Part shown: positions 37,836 through 47,659 of the stretch, piece after piece
How the letters are laid out: each line of letters opens with the position of its first letter
How positions within the stretch are numbered: position 1 is the stretch's first letter
Position numbers and translations under genes: made by a program
From: Crystallibacter permensis
GTDB taxonomy: Bacteria; Actinomycetota; Actinomycetes; Actinomycetales; Micrococcaceae
Assembly: GCF_025960875.1 (NCBI RefSeq)
Contig: NZ_JAODLR010000011.1
Coordinates: 1 to 64,000, forward strand
DNA length: 64,000 nucleotides
Direction: 5' to 3'
The notes under the pieces: generated by a model
Database searches by the model: none
What the model was told of the DNA's origin: nothing
Seen by the model: the letters and a program-made list of their open reading frames with translations, nothing else

Positions 37836-39375
37836 GATGGAGGAAGGGTCCGAGCTCTGCAGCCAGCCCTTCACGGACCTTCACTTCCAGCTTCGTTCCG
37901 TTTTCGACATGTTCGACGGAGAGAATTTCCGCATCCGGGCTATGCAGCCGGCTCACCACTTCGCCACGGTCATACGGAATCAACAACTCAAGCTTGACCG
38001 TGGGACGTGGAATTCCGTCGCTGATGGCCTCAAGCAGTTCCGGGATCCCTTGGCCTGTGCGCGCCGAAACTACCACGTGCCGCGGTTCACGCTGGCGCAG
38101 TCGCTCGATGACAAACGGGTCGGCTGCGTCCGCCTTGTTCAGGACTATGATTTCCGGGAGCTTTCGCGCGTCGACCTCAGTGAGCACTTCCCGGACAGCG
38201 GCAATCTGCCCTTCGGGATCCGGGTGGGAGGCGTCGACCACGTGCAGAATGAGGTCCGCATCCGCTGCCTCTTCCAAGGTCGAGCGGAATGCCTCCACCA
38301 GCTGAGTAGGCAACGAGCGGACGAAGCCGACCGTGTCGGCCAGGGTATAGCCGAGGCCATCGGCGGTTTCGGCCTTCCTCACCGTGGGGTCGAGGGTGGC
38401 GAAAAGCGCGTTTTCCACCAGTACGCCCGCATTGGTCAGACGGTTCAACAACGACGACTTGCCCGCATTGGTGTAGCCGACGATGGCAACGGACGGAACA
38501 GCATTGCGTTTTCGGTTGGCCCGCTTCGTGTCGCGCGCAGGTTTCATCCCTGTGATTTCCCTGCGCAGCTTCGCCATCCGGGTGCGAATCCGGCGCCTGT
38601 CCAGTTCGATCTTGGTTTCACCCGGACCGCGGGAACCGATGCCGCCACCGGCAGCGCCGACCCGGCCACCAGCTTGGCGGGACATTGATTCGCCCCAGCC
38701 GCGCAATCTCGGAAGCAGGTATTCGAGCTGGGCCAGTTCCACCTGCGCTTTGCCTTCGCGGCTCTTGGCGTGCTGGGCGAATATATCAAGGATCAGGGCT
38801 GTCCGGTCGATCACCTTGACCTTGACGATGTCTTCCAAGCCCCGTCGCTGCGACGGGGAAAGTTCGCCGTCCACAATGACGGTGTCCGCACCCGTGCCCA
38901 TCACGATGTCCCGCAACTCCTGGGCCTTGCCGGATCCAAGGAACGTGCCGGGGTCCGGCTTGAGCCGCCGCTGCACTACGCCGTCGAGTACCTCGGAACC
39001 TGCGGTCTCTGCCAGGGCTGCAAGCTCGCGCAACGAATTGTCGGCGTCGTCGGCGGTTCCTTCAGTCCAGAGACCGGTAAGGACGACTCGTTCGAGCCGC
39101 AGCTGCCGGTATTCAACCTCGGTGACGTCTTCGAGTTCGGTAGAAAGACCTGCAACCCGGCGCAAGGCGCGCCGTTCGGCCAAGTCCTGTTGCTCGCCGT
39201 CGAATTCCGAGTGTTCCTCGTCCAACGTCGAGATGGCTTGTGCCCTGCCTCTGACACCGCCGGATTTCGTCCGTGCCGCAGTATCCTTGGCCAGAATCCG
39301 GTCAATGACCGCCTGGATTTCCTCGGGGCTCAGCTCCGGTTCCGGCGAGGGCTGGCTGTTGCTAGTGGTGGACAT
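37828..39375 (-). CDS. hflX: GTPase HflX
   Basis: Ribosome-binding GTPase that splits stalled ribosomes under stress. HflX domain (about 95-290; GSGKAQEL, DGELSPSQRRGLED, GRVGAAGGGIGSRGPGETK) then a G domain with G1 GYTNAGKS (300-307), DTVGFVRSLP and NKAD. ATG 39375 has AAAGGAG three bases upstream (515 residues). A TTG at 39462, in frame and preceded by AGGAGG, would add 29 residues and cannot be excluded. The DinG-like helicase gene follows with an 8-base overlap. Confidence 0.94.
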   Translation of the reverse strand: MSTTSNSQPSPEPELSPEEIQAVIDRILAKDTAARTKSGGVRGRAQAISTLDEEHSEFDGEQQDLAERRALRRVAGLSTELEDVTEVEYRQLRLERVVLTGLWTEGTADDADNSLRELAALAETAGSEVLDGVVQRRLKPDPGTFLGSGKAQELRDIVMGTGADTVIVDGELSPSQRRGLEDIVKVKVIDRTALILDIFAQHAKSREGKAQVELAQLEYLLPRLRGWGESMSRQAGGRVGAAGGGIGSRGPGETKIELDRRRIRTRMAKLRREITGMKPARDTKRANRKRNAVPSVAIVGYTNAGKSSLLNRLTNAGVLVENALFATLDPTVRKAETADGLGYTLADTVGFVRSLPTQLVEAFRSTLEEAADADLILHVVDASHPDPEGQIAAVREVLTEVDARKLPEIIVLNKADAADPFVIERLRQREPRHVVVSARTGQGIPELLEAISDGIPRPTVKLELLIPYDRGEVVSRLHSPDAEILSVEHVENGTKLEVKVREGLAAELGPFLHRG

Positions 39376-39793
39376 GCTCTCCTTTGAAAAGTCTGTAGTT
39401 CTATCGTAGACCTCAGCGGCGTCGGGTACCGAGGGACCAGCCGGTCTTTGTTGATGAGGGGTCAAGAAATCCTCCTGACAACGGGCGGCGCGTGTCCGCC
39501 GGCGCATAATCTGGTAGGCGCCGAAGCGTTCGGCTTCGGCTGATGAAGATCGGAAAACTGCGGCACACACCGCCGCAGGTTCAAGGAAGAAGGAACTTGG
39601 TTGCGCTTCCCGATTGAGGGTGCATCATCTTCCCTCGGAGCTGGGCTCAACGGCAGAGAAGATTCGGCGCGGCTCAGGTCAGCCGCAACAGCACAATCAC
39701 TTATTTCACATGGAGCTACCATACCAGCACTTCGGCCCTCGTTAGGCGTGCCTAGATACACATTCCGCTCCTGGCGCACTACTCTGGCGGATT
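39376..39793. other. Divergent intergenic region between hflX and a methyltransferase gene
   Basis: This 418-base stretch holds both promoters. For hflX, TACGAT at 39403-39408 on the minus strand is a possible -10; for the methyltransferase, TACTCT ends 8 bases before its ATG. The remaining 300 bases have open frames but without coding-type codon use. The minus-strand part next to hflX could be its N-terminal extension if the TTG at 39462 is used. Confidence 0.5.
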
Positions 39794-40405
39794 ATGGCCA
39801 CAGATCATTACTTCAGTGCGGATCCCGAAAAACCCGAGATCCGAAAGCCTCTGACCGTGGTGTTGGACGGTGAGTCCCGCCGCTTGACCACGTCCAACGG
39901 AATTTTCAGCCCGGAGGGCATTGATAAGGGGACGGCGGTTCTCCTGGCTGAGGTGCCGGCCCCCCCGGCCAGCGGGAATTTGCTGGACATTGGCTGCGGC
40001 TGGGGACCGATCGCTCTCACCCTTGCTTTGAAGTCCCCCGGGGCAACGGTGACCGCCGTCGACGTCAACACCCGCTGCATCGCCTTGACCAATGACAACG
40101 CCCGCGCGCTCGGGCTGGCGAACGTCCGCGCTTGCCTGCCTGAAGAAGTCGATCCTGCGCTCCGCTTCGATGCGATCTGGTCCAATCCGCCGATCCGGAT
40201 CGGCAAGAGCGAGCTGCATTCTCTGCTCATGCTATGGCTGCCACGACTCGCGTCTGGGGGAAACGCCTGGTTAGTGGTGCAGAAGAATCTCGGTTCCGAT
40301 TCGCTGCAGCGTTGGTTAGCCGCCGAGCTTCCCGGGGAGTTTTCGATACGCCGCGAAAGCACGGCCAAGGCCTTCAGGATACTGCGGGTCACCCGGGCTG
40401 CCTGA
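39794..40405 (+). CDS. Class I SAM-dependent methyltransferase (RsmC/MTS-like)
   Basis: A 203-residue methylase of the MTS small-domain group, related to 16S rRNA m2G methylases RsmC/RlmG. SAM-binding motif I is LDIGCGWGPI (about 64-73) and the catalytic NPP motif is SNPPIRIGK, typical for N-methylation of guanine. The N-terminal GIFSPEGIDKGTAVLL is a family hallmark. It is convergent with dapF with a 3-base gap. The target is inferred, not proved. Confidence 0.88.
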   Translation: MATDHYFSADPEKPEIRKPLTVVLDGESRRLTTSNGIFSPEGIDKGTAVLLAEVPAPPASGNLLDIGCGWGPIALTLALKSPGATVTAVDVNTRCIALTNDNARALGLANVRACLPEEVDPALRFDAIWSNPPIRIGKSELHSLLMLWLPRLASGGNAWLVVQKNLGSDSLQRWLAAELPGEFSIRRESTAKAFRILRVTRAA

Positions 40406-40408
40406 AGC

Positions 40409-41344
40409 TTAGGCGATGGTCCCGGTGGCGACTAGAACCGCCGGGCCGCTGAGCTGCACATGTTCTTTGCCGTCAAGGCCGGGCAGGAAACTGACATGCA
40501 CAGTGCCGCCGGGTACCTGCACCTGCCATTCGTTCGGTGCTCCTGAGCCGGCCCAGTGCCGGATGGCTACGGCCGAGGCACACGCCCCGGTTCCGCACGA
40601 CTGTGTTTCGCCGACCCCGCGCTCGTGTACCCGCATGGTGATATGTCCGGCACCGTTGTGAACCAGCGGCTCGGCCGGAACAACAAATTCGACATTGGTG
40701 CCGTTGGCGGGCTGCGGATCAACTTCGGGTGATTCGTGCAGCTTTGTGGCTGCCAGCTCGTCAAGTTCAGCCAATGCAACCACGGTATGGGGATTTCCCA
40801 TGCTGATGCTCAGCGCGGGCCGCGGTACCTCCAATCCCTCCGCATTGACCAGGGAATCCATGGCTTTGGCGGCGGCCTGGTCGGGAAAGATGAACTCCCA
40901 AGGCCCCATATCCACCGCATAGCCGTCATTGGAGCGCGTGATGACCTTGAGTCCGGCGCGCGTGCCGATGGTCAGGGACTGGCCCTCGCTCAATGTGACA
41001 AAGCCCTGCTCAATCAGGAAGTGCACAAACACGCGAACGCCGTTGCCGCACATTTCCGAGAAGGATCCGTCCCCGTTGCGGTAGTCCATGAACCATTCGG
41101 CCTCGGGCGCCATCATGAGCAGGTCGCGGCCCTCGGGCAGATGCTTGGAACGCACTGCGCGGATCAGGCCGTCACCGCCGATTCCTTGGTGTCGGTCGCA
41201 GAGGACTGCCACAGCTTCCGGCCCGATCTGCCGCGTTCCGTCGGGATCGGCGATCAGGACAAAGTCATTGCCGGTGCCGTGACCTTTCGAGAATGTGGTT
41301 CCGGAGAGAGAAGTCAGAATTGCTGCGCTGGAAGTATCGGTCAC
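40409..41344 (-). CDS. dapF: Diaminopimelate epimerase
   Basis: Interconverts LL- and meso-diaminopimelate for lysine and peptidoglycan. The two catalytic cysteines lie in EMCGNGVR and [23 protein letters not shown] marks the N-terminus. 311 residues. GTG 41344 overlaps the miaA stop as GTGA, so the genes miaB-miaA-dapF form one unit. Confidence 0.97.
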   Translation of the reverse strand: MTDTSSAAILTSLSGTTFSKGHGTGNDFVLIADPDGTRQIGPEAVAVLCDRHQGIGGDGLIRAVRSKHLPEGRDLLMMAPEAEWFMDYRNGDGSFSEMCGNGVRVFVHFLIEQGFVTLSEGQSLTIGTRAGLKVITRSNDGYAVDMGPWEFIFPDQAAAKAMDSLVNAEGLEVPRPALSISMGNPHTVVALAELDELAATKLHESPEVDPQPANGTNVEFVVPAEPLVHNGAGHITMRVHERGVGETQSCGTGACASAVAIRHWAGSGAPNEWQVQVPGGTVHVSFLPGLDGKEHVQLSGPAVLVATGTIA

Positions 41345-42264
41345 TGTCCAAGCTTAGCGACCTCGGCTGCCGCCTTGTCCACGAGGAACTCGTCCTTCCA
41401 ATGAAGCCAATTGATGCGTGGGTCTGCACGGAACCAGGTCAGCTGGCGGCGGGCGAATTTGCGCGTGGCCACAACTGTTTCCTCAACCGCCCCTTCGATG
41501 GAGAGCTGTCCGTCAAGTACCCGCAGGAACTGTGAGTATCCTAACGCGCGCGCGGCCGTCTTCCCGTCCCGCAGCCCTTGGCCTTCCAGCCAACGAACCT
41601 CGTCCAACAGGCCCTCCTCGACCATTCGATGGACTCGCAGCGCCAGGCGTTCCTTGAGTTCCTCCCGCTCTACTTCCAGACCGATCTGTACAGCCGGTTG
41701 CCAGTAGCGGCGGTCAGGCATGTAGGAGCTAAACGGCCGGCCGGTCAACGCATGGACTTCAAGGGCACGCACCACCCGGCGCGCGTCCCCGAGACGGGCC
41801 GCCGAGATCGGGTCGACGGCAGCCAGCCGTTCCCGCATGGCCTGCAGGCCGTGCGCGTCCAGCTCTGCTTCGAGTTGGCCGCGGAGCCCGGGATCGGTTC
41901 CGGGGAAATCGATGACATCCAGGGCCGCCCTGATGTACAGCCCTGATCCGCCGACGAGAATGGCCCGCCGGCCCCTGTTGCTTATGTCGGCAATGGCCGC
42001 ACGGGCCTGCTGCTGGAACGCCGAAACGCTGGCTTCCTGACGGACATCAAGAATGTCAAGCAGGTGGTGGGGTACTCCCCGGCGTTCGGCCTCGGGCATC
42101 TTCGCCGTGCCGATATCCATGCCGCGGTAGAACTGCATGGCATCGGCGTTGATGATTTCGGCATCAATCCGCTGCGCCAGCGCGACAGCCAGATCCGATT
42201 TGCCCGAGCCGGTAGGTCCGACGACCGCAATGACCGGCGGCACCGCCGCGGACCCGTTGCCCAT
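41341..42264 (-). CDS. miaA: tRNA dimethylallyltransferase
   Basis: Adds the dimethylallyl group to A37 of tRNAs reading UNN codons. P-loop [15 protein letters not shown] near the N-terminus, then [21 protein letters not shown] 42264 gives 307 residues and a normal N-terminus; the longer frame upstream overlaps miaB and is not needed. It lies 11 bases after miaB, the enzyme acting next on the same base. Confidence 0.95.
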   Translation of the reverse strand: MGNGSAAVPPVIAVVGPTGSGKSDLAVALAQRIDAEIINADAMQFYRGMDIGTAKMPEAERRGVPHHLLDILDVRQEASVSAFQQQARAAIADISNRGRRAILVGGSGLYIRAALDVIDFPGTDPGLRGQLEAELDAHGLQAMRERLAAVDPISAARLGDARRVVRALEVHALTGRPFSSYMPDRRYWQPAVQIGLEVEREELKERLALRVHRMVEEGLLDEVRWLEGQGLRDGKTAARALGYSQFLRVLDGQLSIEGAVEETVVATRKFARRQLTWFRADPRINWLHWKDEFLVDKAAAEVAKLGQ

Positions 42265-42275
42265 TCCGTCGCCGG

Positions 42276-43799
42276 TTAGTTGCTGCGGACAGGCAGTACC
42301 GGCATCCCCAGGGATACGGCAGCCTTGGCTTCGCGGGCCGCCCCTGCCGACGGAACGCCACAGGACCCAGCTTGGGACCGGTCCCATGCATCTCCCGCGC
42401 GGGAGCGGCGTACCGAGTAATCGGCGGCGCTGTCCGGGTCGGCAACAAGATGGAACGGTGCAGCCTCCGTAATTGCCACTGTTACCAGATCTCCGGGACG
42501 CGGTGGCTCTGCGCCTGCCGGCACCGAGAAGTGGACCAGCCGCTGGTCGCAGGACCGGCCCGACAACCGATGGGTCTCGCTGGCTTTGCGGCCTTGATGA
42601 GCGGTGACCATGACTTCGACCCGGCGTCCTACCTGCTTGGCGTTCTCCTCCGCGGAAATCCTGTCCTGCAAGGCCGTGAGGCGCTCATAGCGTTCCTGGA
42701 CAACGGATTTGGGAAGCTGGTCCGGCAGTTCCGCGGCCGGCGTCCCCGGACGCTTCGAGTATTGGAACGTAAATGCGGTTGCAAAGCGGGACTTCTCCAC
42801 CACATCCAGCGTTGCCTGGAAGTCTTCCTCGGTTTCCCCGGGGAATCCGACGATGATGTCAGTTGAAATGGCCGCGTGCGGGATACGGTCCCGGACTTTG
42901 TCCAGGATGCCCAGGAACTTGGTTGACCGGTAGGAGCGGCGCATGTCCTTGAGCACCTTGTCCGAACCCGACTGCAGCGGCATGTGCAGCTGGGGCATGA
43001 CATTGGGCGTTTCCGCCATCGCATCGATGACGTCGTCGGTAAACGCAGCCGGATGCGGACTCGTGAACCGCACCCGCTCGAGACCCTGGATATCCCCGCA
43101 CGCGCGCAGCAGCTTAGCGAACGCACCCCGGTCACCGAATTCGACGCCGTACGAGTTCACGTTCTGCCCCAGCAGGGTAACTTCGATGGCGCCGTCGTCG
43201 ACCAGTGCCTGGATTTCGGACAGGATGTCCCCTGGCCTGCGGTCCCGCTCTTTGCCTCGAAGGGACGGCACAATGCAAAACGTACAGGTGTTGTTGCAGC
43301 CTACCGAAATGGAGACCCAGCCCGAGTAGACCGCATCCCGCTTTGTCGGCAGTGTGGAGGGAAAGACGTCCAGAGATTCGAGGATCTCCAGCTGTGCCTC
43401 GTTATTGTGCCGCGCCCGTTCCAGCAGCGTCGGCAGCGAGCCCACGTTATGCGTGCCGAAGACCACGTCGACCCACGGAGCCTTCTTAAGGATCGTCTCC
43501 CGGTCCTTCTGCGCCAAACATCCGCCGACGGCTATCTGCATACCGGGGTTCTGTTCCTTAACGGGAGCCAACTGGCCGAGGTTTCCGTACAGCTTGTTGT
43601 CCGCGTTTTCGCGTACTGCACAAGTGTTGAAAACAACGACGTCGGCCTGGGCGCCTTGCGCTTCCACCAGACCCGCATTCTCCAACAGGCCGGACAGGCG
43701 TTCGGAGTCATGCACGTTCATTTGGCAGCCAAAGGTCCGTACCTGATATGTACGTTGGGTGCCTTCGGGCAGGATCGATTCGGGGGCAGGGATGGTCAC
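42276..43799 (-). CDS. miaB: tRNA-2-methylthio-N6-dimethylallyladenosine synthase
   Basis: Radical SAM methylthiotransferase that completes ms2i6A37. An N-terminal UPF0004 domain with cysteines in FGCQMN, NTCAVRE and GGCLAQ, a radical SAM core with CNNTCTFC, and a C-terminal TRAM domain are all present. A variable tail of about 60 residues extends beyond TRAM. I prefer GTG 43799, as GAGG lies 5 bases upstream; GTG 43805 is in frame two codons earlier. Product 507 residues. Confidence 0.95.
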   Translation of the reverse strand: MTIPAPESILPEGTQRTYQVRTFGCQMNVHDSERLSGLLENAGLVEAQGAQADVVVFNTCAVRENADNKLYGNLGQLAPVKEQNPGMQIAVGGCLAQKDRETILKKAPWVDVVFGTHNVGSLPTLLERARHNNEAQLEILESLDVFPSTLPTKRDAVYSGWVSISVGCNNTCTFCIVPSLRGKERDRRPGDILSEIQALVDDGAIEVTLLGQNVNSYGVEFGDRGAFAKLLRACGDIQGLERVRFTSPHPAAFTDDVIDAMAETPNVMPQLHMPLQSGSDKVLKDMRRSYRSTKFLGILDKVRDRIPHAAISTDIIVGFPGETEEDFQATLDVVEKSRFATAFTFQYSKRPGTPAAELPDQLPKSVVQERYERLTALQDRISAEENAKQVGRRVEVMVTAHQGRKASETHRLSGRSCDQRLVHFSVPAGAEPPRPGDLVTVAITEAAPFHLVADPDSAADYSVRRSRAGDAWDRSQAGSCGVPSAGAAREAKAAVSLGMPVLPVRSN

Positions 43800-43818
43800 G
43801 CTCACCTCTTAAGGGTAA

Positions 43819-43835
43819 GACCTGCGAAGCAGGTC
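43819..43835. terminator. Short hairpin between recX and miaB
   Basis: GACCTGC (43819-43825) and GCAGGTC (43829-43835) pair around a three-base loop, 20 bases before the miaB start. It may weaken transcription from recA-recX into miaB or protect an mRNA end. No uridine tract follows. Confidence 0.35.
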
Positions 43836-43877
43836 GCCACAATCGGCACCCGAGGACCCAGGGCAAACACGTATTTG

Positions 43878-44435
43878 TCAGTCCCAGGCTTCCTGCGGGG
43901 CGTCGAGTTCCTCGTTCACCACGCGAAACGCCATCGAGGGCGGATAGCCCTTCCGGGCCAGCATGGCAACCAGGCGCCGTATGTGCTTGTCCCTGACGAG
44001 GCGGTCGCCCAGATTCCAGTCGGGCCGGATTTTCCGGCGGATCAGCTCCCTGGCACTTTCCAGTTCGTCCTCGGGCGTCAACTGGTTGAGCGCTTCTTCC
44101 GCTATCTCTCCATCGATGCCTTTGTCCGCCAACTCCCGCTTGAGCGCCCCACGAGCCAAAGCCCGCGTCTGCGACCGGCTGCGCACCCACATTCGGGCGA
44201 ATTCAGCGTCATCGATGAGCTGAACCTCTTCGAACCTGTCCAGGACGGCAGCCGCGACATCGGCGGGAACATCGCGCTCGGCCAGCTTCTCCGCCAGTTG
44301 CTTCCTACTGCGGGGAGCCATCGTGAGCTGCCGCAGAACAATTGACCGCGCCACCTCATGCGGGTCCGCTTCGGAAGCCTGGTCCGCAGGGCTGCCGGGA
44401 GTTGGCCCTGCAGCCCTGCTTCTTTTGCCGGTCAT
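43878..44435 (-). CDS. recX: RecX regulatory protein
   Basis: Binds RecA filaments and limits recombinase activity. The 185-residue protein consists of three RecX helical repeats (about 28-180), with ARSIVLRQLTMAPRSRKQLAEKL and RDKHIRRLVAMLARKGYP. It starts 6 bases after the recA stop and is co-transcribed with recA. The first 25 residues are a polar extension. Confidence 0.94.
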   Translation of the reverse strand: MTGKRSRAAGPTPGSPADQASEADPHEVARSIVLRQLTMAPRSRKQLAEKLAERDVPADVAAAVLDRFEEVQLIDDAEFARMWVRSRSQTRALARGALKRELADKGIDGEIAEEALNQLTPEDELESARELIRRKIRPDWNLGDRLVRDKHIRRLVAMLARKGYPPSMAFRVVNEELDAPQEAWD

Positions 44436-44441
44436 GGCAGG

Positions 44442-45494
44442 CTAGAAGCCGTCGACGGCCTTGAGCTTGGGCTCTCCGCCTTCGCCCTCGTCCGGCACAA
44501 CCCCGATGCCAAGCTTCTCCCTGATCCGGCGTTCGATCTCGTCAGCCAGGTCCGGGTTGTCCACCAGGAACCTACGCGCATTTTCTTTACCCTGACCCAG
44601 CTGGTCACCGTCGTAGGTGAACCAGGCACCGGACTTCTTGACCAGCGACTGCTCAACACCCATATCGATCAGGCCGCCCTCGCGGGAAATGCCGTGGCCG
44701 TACAGGATGTCGAATTCCGCCTGCTTGAAGGGCGGAGCCATCTTGTTCTTGACGATCTTGGCCCGGGTGCGGTTACCGACGGGGTTGGAGCCTTCCTTCA
44801 AGGTCTCGATCCGCCGAACATCGATGCGGACCGAGGCGTAGAACTTCAAGGCCTTACCACCGGTGGTCGTCTCCGGGCTGCCGAAGAAGACACCGATCTT
44901 TTCACGCAGCTGGTTGATGAAGATCGCCGTCGTCTTGCTCTGGTGAAGCCGGCCCGCGATCTTACGCAGGGCCTGGCTCATCAGCCGGGCTTGGAGCCCG
45001 ACATGCGTGTCGCCCATTTCGCCTTCAATTTCGGCCCGCGGAACGAGCGCAGCAACCGAGTCAATGACGACGACGTCCAACGACCCGGAGCCAATGAGCA
45101 TGTCCATGATTTCCAGCGCCTGCTCACCGGTATCCGGCTGAGACACGAGCAAAGCATCCGTATCCACCCCAAGCTTTTTGGCATACTCGGGATCCAGGGC
45201 ATGTTCCGCGTCGATAAACGCGGCAATACCGCCCTTGCGCTGCGCATTGGCAACAGCATGCAACGCCAACGTGGTCTTACCGGAAGATTCCGGACCATAG
45301 ATTTCCACCACGCGCCCGCGTGGCAGTCCGCCGATGCCCAAAGCTATATCCAGGGCAATGGAACTGGTGGAAATTGTTTCGATGGGCGCCCGGGTGTCAT
45401 CGCCGAGGCGCATGATCGAGCCCTTGCCAAACTGCTTATCGATTTGTGCAAGCGCTGCTTCCAGAGCCTTCTCGCGGTCAGCTGGTGCGGCCAT
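44442..45494 (-). CDS. recA: Recombinase RecA
   Basis: ATP-dependent strand-exchange protein and SOS co-protease. Walker [10 protein letters not shown] (67-75), MAW-type loop L2 region [22 protein letters not shown], and the usual acidic C-terminus are seen in 350 residues. No intein is present, unlike some mycobacterial recA genes. An imperfect SOS box and two candidate promoters lie in the 205-base gap to the DUF3046 gene. Confidence 0.98.
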   Translation of the reverse strand: MAAPADREKALEAALAQIDKQFGKGSIMRLGDDTRAPIETISTSSIALDIALGIGGLPRGRVVEIYGPESSGKTTLALHAVANAQRKGGIAAFIDAEHALDPEYAKKLGVDTDALLVSQPDTGEQALEIMDMLIGSGSLDVVVIDSVAALVPRAEIEGEMGDTHVGLQARLMSQALRKIAGRLHQSKTTAIFINQLREKIGVFFGSPETTTGGKALKFYASVRIDVRRIETLKEGSNPVGNRTRAKIVKNKMAPPFKQAEFDILYGHGISREGGLIDMGVEQSLVKKSGAWFTYDGDQLGQGKENARRFLVDNPDLADEIERRIREKLGIGVVPDEGEGGEPKLKAVDGF

Positions 45495-45596
45495 TCTTCA
45501 CCTCGGTATCTTGGGGCCCGTCAGGACCATGTTCATTACTCACTCTGACCGTAGCTTTCCGCACTGACAGAATCTGATCAGGGATGTCGTTTGTGG

Positions 45597-45678
45597 ATAA
45601 TCCGCGCATACTGCGCAGATTCCAACCTCTGTGTAGGAGCTTATCCGCTCACAAGCACTGATTCGAACACATCTGCGA
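45597..45678 (-). promoter_or_regulatory. recA promoter region with imperfect SOS box
   Basis: TCGAACACATCTGCGA (45663-45678) keeps one perfect LexA half-site; the other half differs at two positions. On the minus strand TTCGAA (45662-45667) and GATAAG (45640-45645) form a promoter with a 16-base spacer that overlaps the box. A second promoter, TTGGAA (45620-45625) and GATTAT (45597-45602) with a 17-base spacer, lies nearer to recA and would escape LexA, as in mycobacteria where recA has an SOS-independent promoter. Confidence 0.6.
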
Positions 45679-45699
45679 ATTTTCTAGGCGTGTCGGTAC

Positions 45700-45921
45700 T
45701 TAGCGGGACGGCTTAATATCCCGGCCCAGACGTCGCTCGGCCGGCACATCCTGCATCTCGCACACGGCCAGCCAGACCGACTTTGGCGGTATCCCCGCTT
45801 CGAGAGCGGCCATGGCAGTCCTTCCGCCGAGCCCCGTCAGGACGAGGTCCGCAGCGAGGACACGCGAATATCCCGGCCCGAACTCGTCATCCATCAGTCG
45901 CCAGAAGTCACTTATGCGCAC
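45700..45921 (-). CDS. DUF3046-family protein
   Basis: A 73-residue protein of the DUF3046 family, equivalent to M. tuberculosis Rv2738c, which almost always sits upstream of recA in actinobacteria (MRISDFWRLMDDEFG ... GRTAMAALEAGIPPKSVWLAVCE). GTG 45921 has AGAGGA 7 bases upstream. Function is unknown; the recA promoter lies after it. Confidence 0.9.
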   Translation of the reverse strand: MRISDFWRLMDDEFGPGYSRVLAADLVLTGLGGRTAMAALEAGIPPKSVWLAVCEMQDVPAERRLGRDIKPSR

Positions 45922-45983
45922 ATTTCCATCCTCTCACGGCAGCGCCTGCGACGGGAGTTCCACCGTCTCACTACAATGGCTTC

Positions 45984-46478
45984 ATGACCCGACAGGATCC
46001 CGCACCGGACGAGACTGGTTTCGACGTGGCAATCGATGCCCTGGAGCAACAGCTCAGTCTCCTGTGGCGACGCGCCCGAGCCAACTCCCACCGTGTGGCA
46101 CGTCAGGTGCACCCGGACATGGAGCCAGCAGCGTATGGGCTGCTGATGCTGCTGCAGCGGGAGGACTCGATGCGCCTGACCGAGCTGGCAGCCAGCATCG
46201 GGGTGGGTAAACCTTCCGTCAGCCGTCAGGTCGCACTCCTTGAGCAGCTGGGCTTGGTCCAGAAGGAAACGGATCCGCTGGACGCCCGTGCCCAGGCCAT
46301 CACCCTGACCGAAGCCGGACGGGAGAAATTGCACTCCGCCCAGACCGCCAGAAAGGCAGCCTTCCATGACCGGCTCGAAGACTGGACTGTGGACGATCTA
46401 ACGTCCCTTGCCCAGTTGCTTGACCGCCTCAACGAGTCCTATGCCCATGAACAGCCGGTGGCGCACGACCAGCCCTGA
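45984..46478 (+). CDS. MarR-family transcriptional regulator
   Basis: A 164-residue winged-helix regulator. DNA-binding region about 62-120: MRLTELAASIGVGKPSVSRQVALLEQLGLV, then the wing DARAQAITLTEAG. Long N-terminal helix and C-terminal helices form the dimer. No obvious ligand pocket signature and no divergent transporter are seen, so the target is unknown. ATG 45984 follows TACAAT by 6 bases with no Shine-Dalgarno, which suggests a leaderless mRNA. The first 40 bases lie close to the divergent DUF3046 gene. Confidence 0.9.
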   Translation: MTRQDPAPDETGFDVAIDALEQQLSLLWRRARANSHRVARQVHPDMEPAAYGLLMLLQREDSMRLTELAASIGVGKPSVSRQVALLEQLGLVQKETDPLDARAQAITLTEAGREKLHSAQTARKAAFHDRLEDWTVDDLTSLAQLLDRLNESYAHEQPVAHDQP

Positions 46479-46520
46479 GAAAGGCTGCGCACGCCGCGTC
46501 GCGGACACTGAAACCGCGCA

Positions 46521-46569
46521 ACAAAAAAGCGGCCCGGTTACCTGATCCCAGGTAACCGGCCCGCTTATT
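46521..46569. terminator. Bidirectional terminator between marR-type gene and clgR
   Basis: An 18-bp stem with one mismatch (46527-46544 with 46549-46566, arms beginning AAGCGGCCCGGTTACCTG) and loop ATCC. On the minus strand it ends in GCTTTTTTG, a strong uridine tract for clgR; on the plus strand it is followed by ATTGG. It separates two convergent genes. Confidence 0.88.
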
Positions 46570-46575
46570 GGCTTG

Positions 46576-46923
46576 TTAGGACCGCGCGGATGCGAGCCCG
46601 CGGCTCAGGCCGTCCGGCAGTTCGTCCGGAATATCGGCGACAAATTCGCGGGAAAGTTCCTGCGGCACGGTATCCGGTATGACCACTCCTTCTGCATCTG
46701 CGACGCGATCACTGACTTCGCGGAGCATCAGGGAAAGCGGAACATCAAGAGCCGAGCAGATAGACGAGAGAAGCTCTGAAGATGCTTCCTTCTGGCCACG
46801 CTCCACTTCGCTCAGGTAACCGAGGGAAACACGGGCGCTGTGTGAAACTTCGCGCAGGGTGCGGCCCTGCCGCTGCCGGACGTCGCGCAAGACGTCACCG
46901 ATCTCGTGGCGTAGCACTACCAT
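46576..46923 (-). CDS. clgR: ClgR-like XRE transcriptional regulator
   Basis: A 115-residue helix-turn-helix protein matching ClgR (Rv2745c), the activator of clp protease and other stress genes. HTH at about 10-65: [44 protein letters not shown] 46923 is chosen because AAGGAG stands 6 bases upstream; in-frame sequence further up is leader. The context clgR-cinA-pgsA-ftsK is the same as in mycobacteria. Its C-terminus ends in ASARS; a ClpP degron is not evident. Confidence 0.9.
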   Translation of the reverse strand: MVVLRHEIGDVLRDVRQRQGRTLREVSHSARVSLGYLSEVERGQKEASSELLSSICSALDVPLSLMLREVSDRVADAEGVVIPDTVPQELSREFVADIPDELPDGLSRGLASARS

Positions 46924-47007
46924 TTTGCGCTCCTTCTGCTCCCGGTGGGATTCTTCCGTCAGACCCACATCACGCCAACGGACGACGCCGTTTACGGACA
47001 CGGGTTG

Positions 47008-47133
47008 CTTGACCATCTGTATCGCCTTACTCCCTCAATGCATGGCGGCTGCTGCCGCTTGTCTCCAGCTTAGGCCAACTACCGTAACAGTTGCTGACAC
47101 CTTTGATAACTACTGGGCTAATTATTTTGTTCC
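47008..47133 (-). promoter_or_regulatory. clgR upstream region with possible ECF-sigma promoter
   Basis: On the minus strand GGAAC (47129-47133) and GTT (47108-47110) are 18 bases apart, as in promoters read by SigE/SigH-type ECF factors. M. tuberculosis clgR is SigE-dependent. The leader would be about 180 bases. A housekeeping promoter was not clearly seen. Confidence 0.4.
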
Positions 47134-47158
47134 CGTGACATGAAAGATTCGGGATAGG

Positions 47159-47659
47159 TCACCTTTGACCACGCGCCGCTGTGGTCCGCTGGATAGCATC
47201 CAGCAACTGTTCCAATGCGGCTTCCTCCGCTTGGGCACGGATTTCCGCCCGCCCGCCGCTGAAGGTAAACCCCACCGCATCCGAACCGTCGGCACCGGCA
47301 GTTCCAATGAACACAGTGCCTACTGGCTTGCCCCCGTGCTGTTCCGGACCAGCCACACCGGTGGTCGAAACAGCAATGTCGGCGCCAAGGACCCGACGGG
47401 CTCCTTCAGCCATTTGCCTGGCCACATCGGCGTGGACCGACCCCTCTGCGGCCAGCAGGTCCTGATCAACCCCGAGCACGCCCGACTTCACCTCGTCCTG
47501 GTAAGACACGATGCCGCCCTGCAAGGCAGCCGACGCGCCGGGAACGGTGGCCAGTGCCGAAGAGACCATTCCGGCAGTCAGTGATTCGGCCGTGCCAATT
47601 GTCACGCCGTCCGCGACGGCGGCCAGAACAACCTGCTGCGCCAACGTATGCTCGTTCAC
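47159..47659 (-). CDS. cinA: CinA C-terminal family protein (nicotinamide-nucleotide amidase)
   Basis: A 166-residue stand-alone CinA C-terminal (PncC-type) domain that hydrolyses NMN to NaMN. Motifs: GTAESLTAGMVSSALATVPGAS, SYQDEVKSGVLGV and STTGVAGPEQHGGKPVGTVFIG. The N-terminal MoCF domain of full CinA is missing, as is usual for actinobacteria. GTG 47659 overlaps the pgsA stop as GTGA and has GGAGG 7 bases upstream. Confidence 0.93.
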   Translation of the reverse strand: MNEHTLAQQVVLAAVADGVTIGTAESLTAGMVSSALATVPGASAALQGGIVSYQDEVKSGVLGVDQDLLAAEGSVHADVARQMAEGARRVLGADIAVSTTGVAGPEQHGGKPVGTVFIGTAGADGSDAVGFTFSGGRAEIRAQAEEAALEQLLDAIQRTTAARGQR

